In this document: positions 62,402-64,000 of the stretch, one piece after another
Layout of the letters: every line of letters begins with the position of its first letter
Position numbering within the stretch: position 1 is the stretch's first letter
Assembly (NCBI GenBank): GCA_963834965.1
Contig: CAWIEI010000003.1
Span: forward strand, 62,001 to 126,000
Direction: 5' to 3'
Source: Fodinibacter sp963834965
GTDB taxonomy: Bacteria > Actinomycetota > Actinomycetes > Actinomycetales > Dermatophilaceae
Length of the DNA stretch: 64,000 nt
Notes under the pieces: model-generated
What the model saw: only the letters and a program-made list of their open reading frames with translations
Told to the model about the DNA's origin: nothing
Databases searched by the model: none
Position numbers and translations under genes: made by a program

Positions 62402-62554
62402 GAGGGCACGCTATGTCACCGTCGACGAACCATGGACCCGGCGTCGTCGGACGTTCGTGATCCGGAGGGACTCGCGCGCCTCCCAGGGGGAGGCCACTGA
62501 CCGCCCTGCTGCCACCGTCAGTACAGCACGCCCCACCGATGCCTTGAGGGGAGC

Positions 62555-63340
62555 TCAGCCGGGCAGGCCGCTCGCGGCGTCGTCGTAGTACGGGCGGTTG
62601 CGCAGCGCGGCGGCCGCTGCCTCGTCGAGGCAGACCACGGTGTCGGGGTGCCACTGCAGCACCGACGCAGGCACCGATGCCGTGAGCGGGCCCTCGAGCG
62701 CGGCGGCGACGGCATCCGCCTTGGCGTCGCCGGTCGCGACGAGCACCAGCCGGCGCGCATCGAGGATCGTGCCAAGTCCCTGCGTCACGCAGTGCGTCGG
62801 CACGTCGTCGATGTCATGGAAGAAGCGGGCGTTGTCGCGGCGGGTGCGGTCCGACAGGCGCTTGACCCGGGTGCGGGAGGTCAGCGCCGACCCCGGTTCG
62901 TTGAAGCCCAGGTGGCCGTTGGCGCCGATGCCGAGCACCTGCACGTCGACCCCTCCGAGGTCAGCCATCCGCGTCTCGTAGGCCGCGGCGGCCGCCATCA
63001 GCGTCGGCACGTCGCGCCCTGACCCGTCGGGCACGGCCAGCCGCTCCGGGGCCAGCCCGATCACGCCGCACACCTCGCGCAACAGCACCTCGCGGTAGCC
63101 CTCGGGGTGCCCGGGCGGCAGCCCGACGTACTCGTCGAGGGCGAACCCGTAGGCACCCGCGAAAGATGCCTCGCCGCGCGCCACGGCAAGCCCGAGCTCG
63201 CGGTACAACCCCAGTGGCGACGACCCGGTCGCCAGCCCGATGACCGGCGAACGGCCAGCACCCGACGGCAGCCGCTCGAGCACGGCGACAGCCGCCCGCC
63301 GCGCGGTCTCCTCAGCCGAGGCGCACACGACCACCTCCAT
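62555..63340 (-). CDS. nagB: glucosamine-6-phosphate deaminase
   Basis: A 261-residue enzyme converting glucosamine-6-P to fructose-6-P plus ammonia. GLATGSSPLGLY (phosphate loop), ALDEYVGL (catalytic Asp), and GIGANGHLGFNEP (the NagB signature) are all present. The allosteric C-terminal extension of E. coli NagB is short or absent. Its start overlaps the ROK-kinase stop by one base, so amino-sugar phosphorylation and deamination are coupled. Confidence 0.95.
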   Translation of the reverse strand: MEVVVCASAEETARRAAVAVLERLPSGAGRSPVIGLATGSSPLGLYRELGLAVARGEASFAGAYGFALDEYVGLPPGHPEGYREVLLREVCGVIGLAPERLAVPDGSGRDVPTLMAAAAAYETRMADLGGVDVQVLGIGANGHLGFNEPGSALTSRTRVKRLSDRTRRDNARFFHDIDDVPTHCVTQGLGTILDARRLVLVATGDAKADAVAAALEGPLTASVPASVLQWHPDTVVCLDEAAAAALRNRPYYDDAASGLPG

Positions 63341-64000
63341 CAGGCGCTCACCCCGACCGGTTCGGTGGACCCCGGCAGCAGCGCCGCCCCGATGGCCGCC
63401 ACCGGCACGTCGCCGTCGAGCACCCGGATCCTCGACATCAGGTCGAGCCGGCGCAGGAAGGGCGAGCCCGAGGCGCGGGCGTCGATGTCCGCCTCCAGCG
63501 CCGCCTCGAGAGCCAACGGGTCGCGCGCGACGCCGCCCCCGATGACGACGAGCTCGGCCCCGGTAACGACCAGCACCTGCACGGCCAGGGCGATGCCGTG
63601 GGCCAGCGTGCCGACGACGGCGCGCGCCCCGTCGTCACCCGCCGCGGCGGCCGGGAACAGCTCGGCTGCCGGCCGCGACCACATCCGGTGCAGCGCGGTG
63701 CCCGACGCGATGGTCTCGAGGCATCCGTCCTGCCCGCACGAGCACGGCACGCCCGAGCCTACGGGCAGGTGGCCGATCTCGCCGGCAGCACCGCCCGCGC
63801 CCCGCACCACCTCACCGCGGTGCACGATCGCAGCCGCGAGCCCGGTGCCCACATTGAGGTAAGCGGTCGTGCCGTCTGAAACCTCCGGGCGCACCGCGTG
63901 GTGCGCCCCGAGCGCGGCCGCCTTGACGTCGTTGTCGACCGCCGGCCGCCGCCCGGTGCCGGCCTCGATGCCGCCGGCGAGGTCGATGGCCTGCACGCCG
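63340..64000 (-). CDS. ROK-family sugar kinase, 5' end outside window
   Basis: The last 220 residues of a ROK protein (frame open to base 64000). DNDVKAAALGAHHAV, LNVGTGLAAAIVHRGEVVRG (ATP site), and the zinc motif GHLPVGSGVPCSCGQDGCLE (HxxxxxxxxCxCGxxGCxE type) mark a sugar kinase; ROK repressors would show an extra HTH, which lies outside the window if present. Given nagB next to it, a GlcNAc or glucosamine kinase is likely. DNDVKAAAL gives the catalytic Asp. Confidence 0.92.
   Translation of the reverse strand, partial: GVQAIDLAGGIEAGTGRRPAVDNDVKAAALGAHHAVRPEVSDGTTAYLNVGTGLAAAIVHRGEVVRGAGGAAGEIGHLPVGSGVPCSCGQDGCLETIASGTALHRMWSRPAAELFPAAAAGDDGARAVVGTLAHGIALAVQVLVVTGAELVVIGGGVARDPLALEAALEADIDARASGSPFLRRLDLMSRIRVLDGDVPVAAIGAALLPGSTEPVGVSA

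Overview
The window is one strongly GC-rich stretch of actinobacterial chromosome. High-GC third positions, GTG starts, leaderless-looking promoters, a SigE-type ECF factor, a WS/DGAT acyltransferase, a deazaflavin-type nitroreductase and a PLDc_N small membrane protein all fit Actinomycetes, perhaps Micrococcales such as the Intrasporangiaceae. The taxon is inference. I saw no rRNA, tRNA or CRISPR array.

Layout. 1-935 is the end of an ABC exporter. 963-5803 is accessory: a DoxX-like protein, an RHH/Doc toxin-antitoxin pair, unknown membrane and soluble proteins, and a convergent pair made of a small one-helix protein and an HExxH metalloprotease. 6027-13225 lies mostly on the minus strand: WS/DGAT, MBL hydrolase, amine-oxidase-like flavoprotein, XRE regulator with a membrane partner, and a secreted M28 peptidase with a hairpin terminator. 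13599-22622 mixes small membrane proteins, a LURP-one protein, GNAT, a lectin-repeat plus aerolysin-fold toxin-like protein, a decayed hydrolase, a universal stress protein, a FitAB/VapBC module, a lipoprotein, a DUF6817-like and an ASCH-like protein. 22741-27551 holds a NarL-type two-component system between two copies of a divergent control region. 27668-38548 holds metabolic genes (malic enzyme, retinol-saturase-like enzyme, cupin, 2H phosphoesterase, TetR) and transposon remnants (IS256, IS21, a tyrosine-recombinase element inside IS21). 38697-51546 holds an ECF sigma operon, a GGDEF-EAL protein, a phosphoesterase, a TetR/epimerase pair with two operators, an SDR, and cupins. 52571-55501 is a primase-helicase (TOTE-type conflict gene) bracketed by two related direct repeats. 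55808-64000 is an MscS-type channel, a lipoprotein, a lipase, a three-gene ABC/LolA-like operon, and nagB with a ROK-family sugar kinase.

Functional links. Likely operons are RHH/Doc, FitA/FitB, kinase/response regulator, sigma factor/GerMN-Gmad2 protein, LolA-like/ATPase/permease and ROK/nagB. The last points to amino-sugar catabolism. The best candidates for undescribed biology are the repeat-bracketed primase-helicase, the lectin-aerolysin protein with nearby uncharacterised genes, and the duplicated 15-bp palindrome control region.

Caution. At least seven genes are broken by one-base shifts, several in short homopolymers. The product is readable if the frame is restored. This may be real decay or sequence error, and it affects how 'broken' genes should be read.
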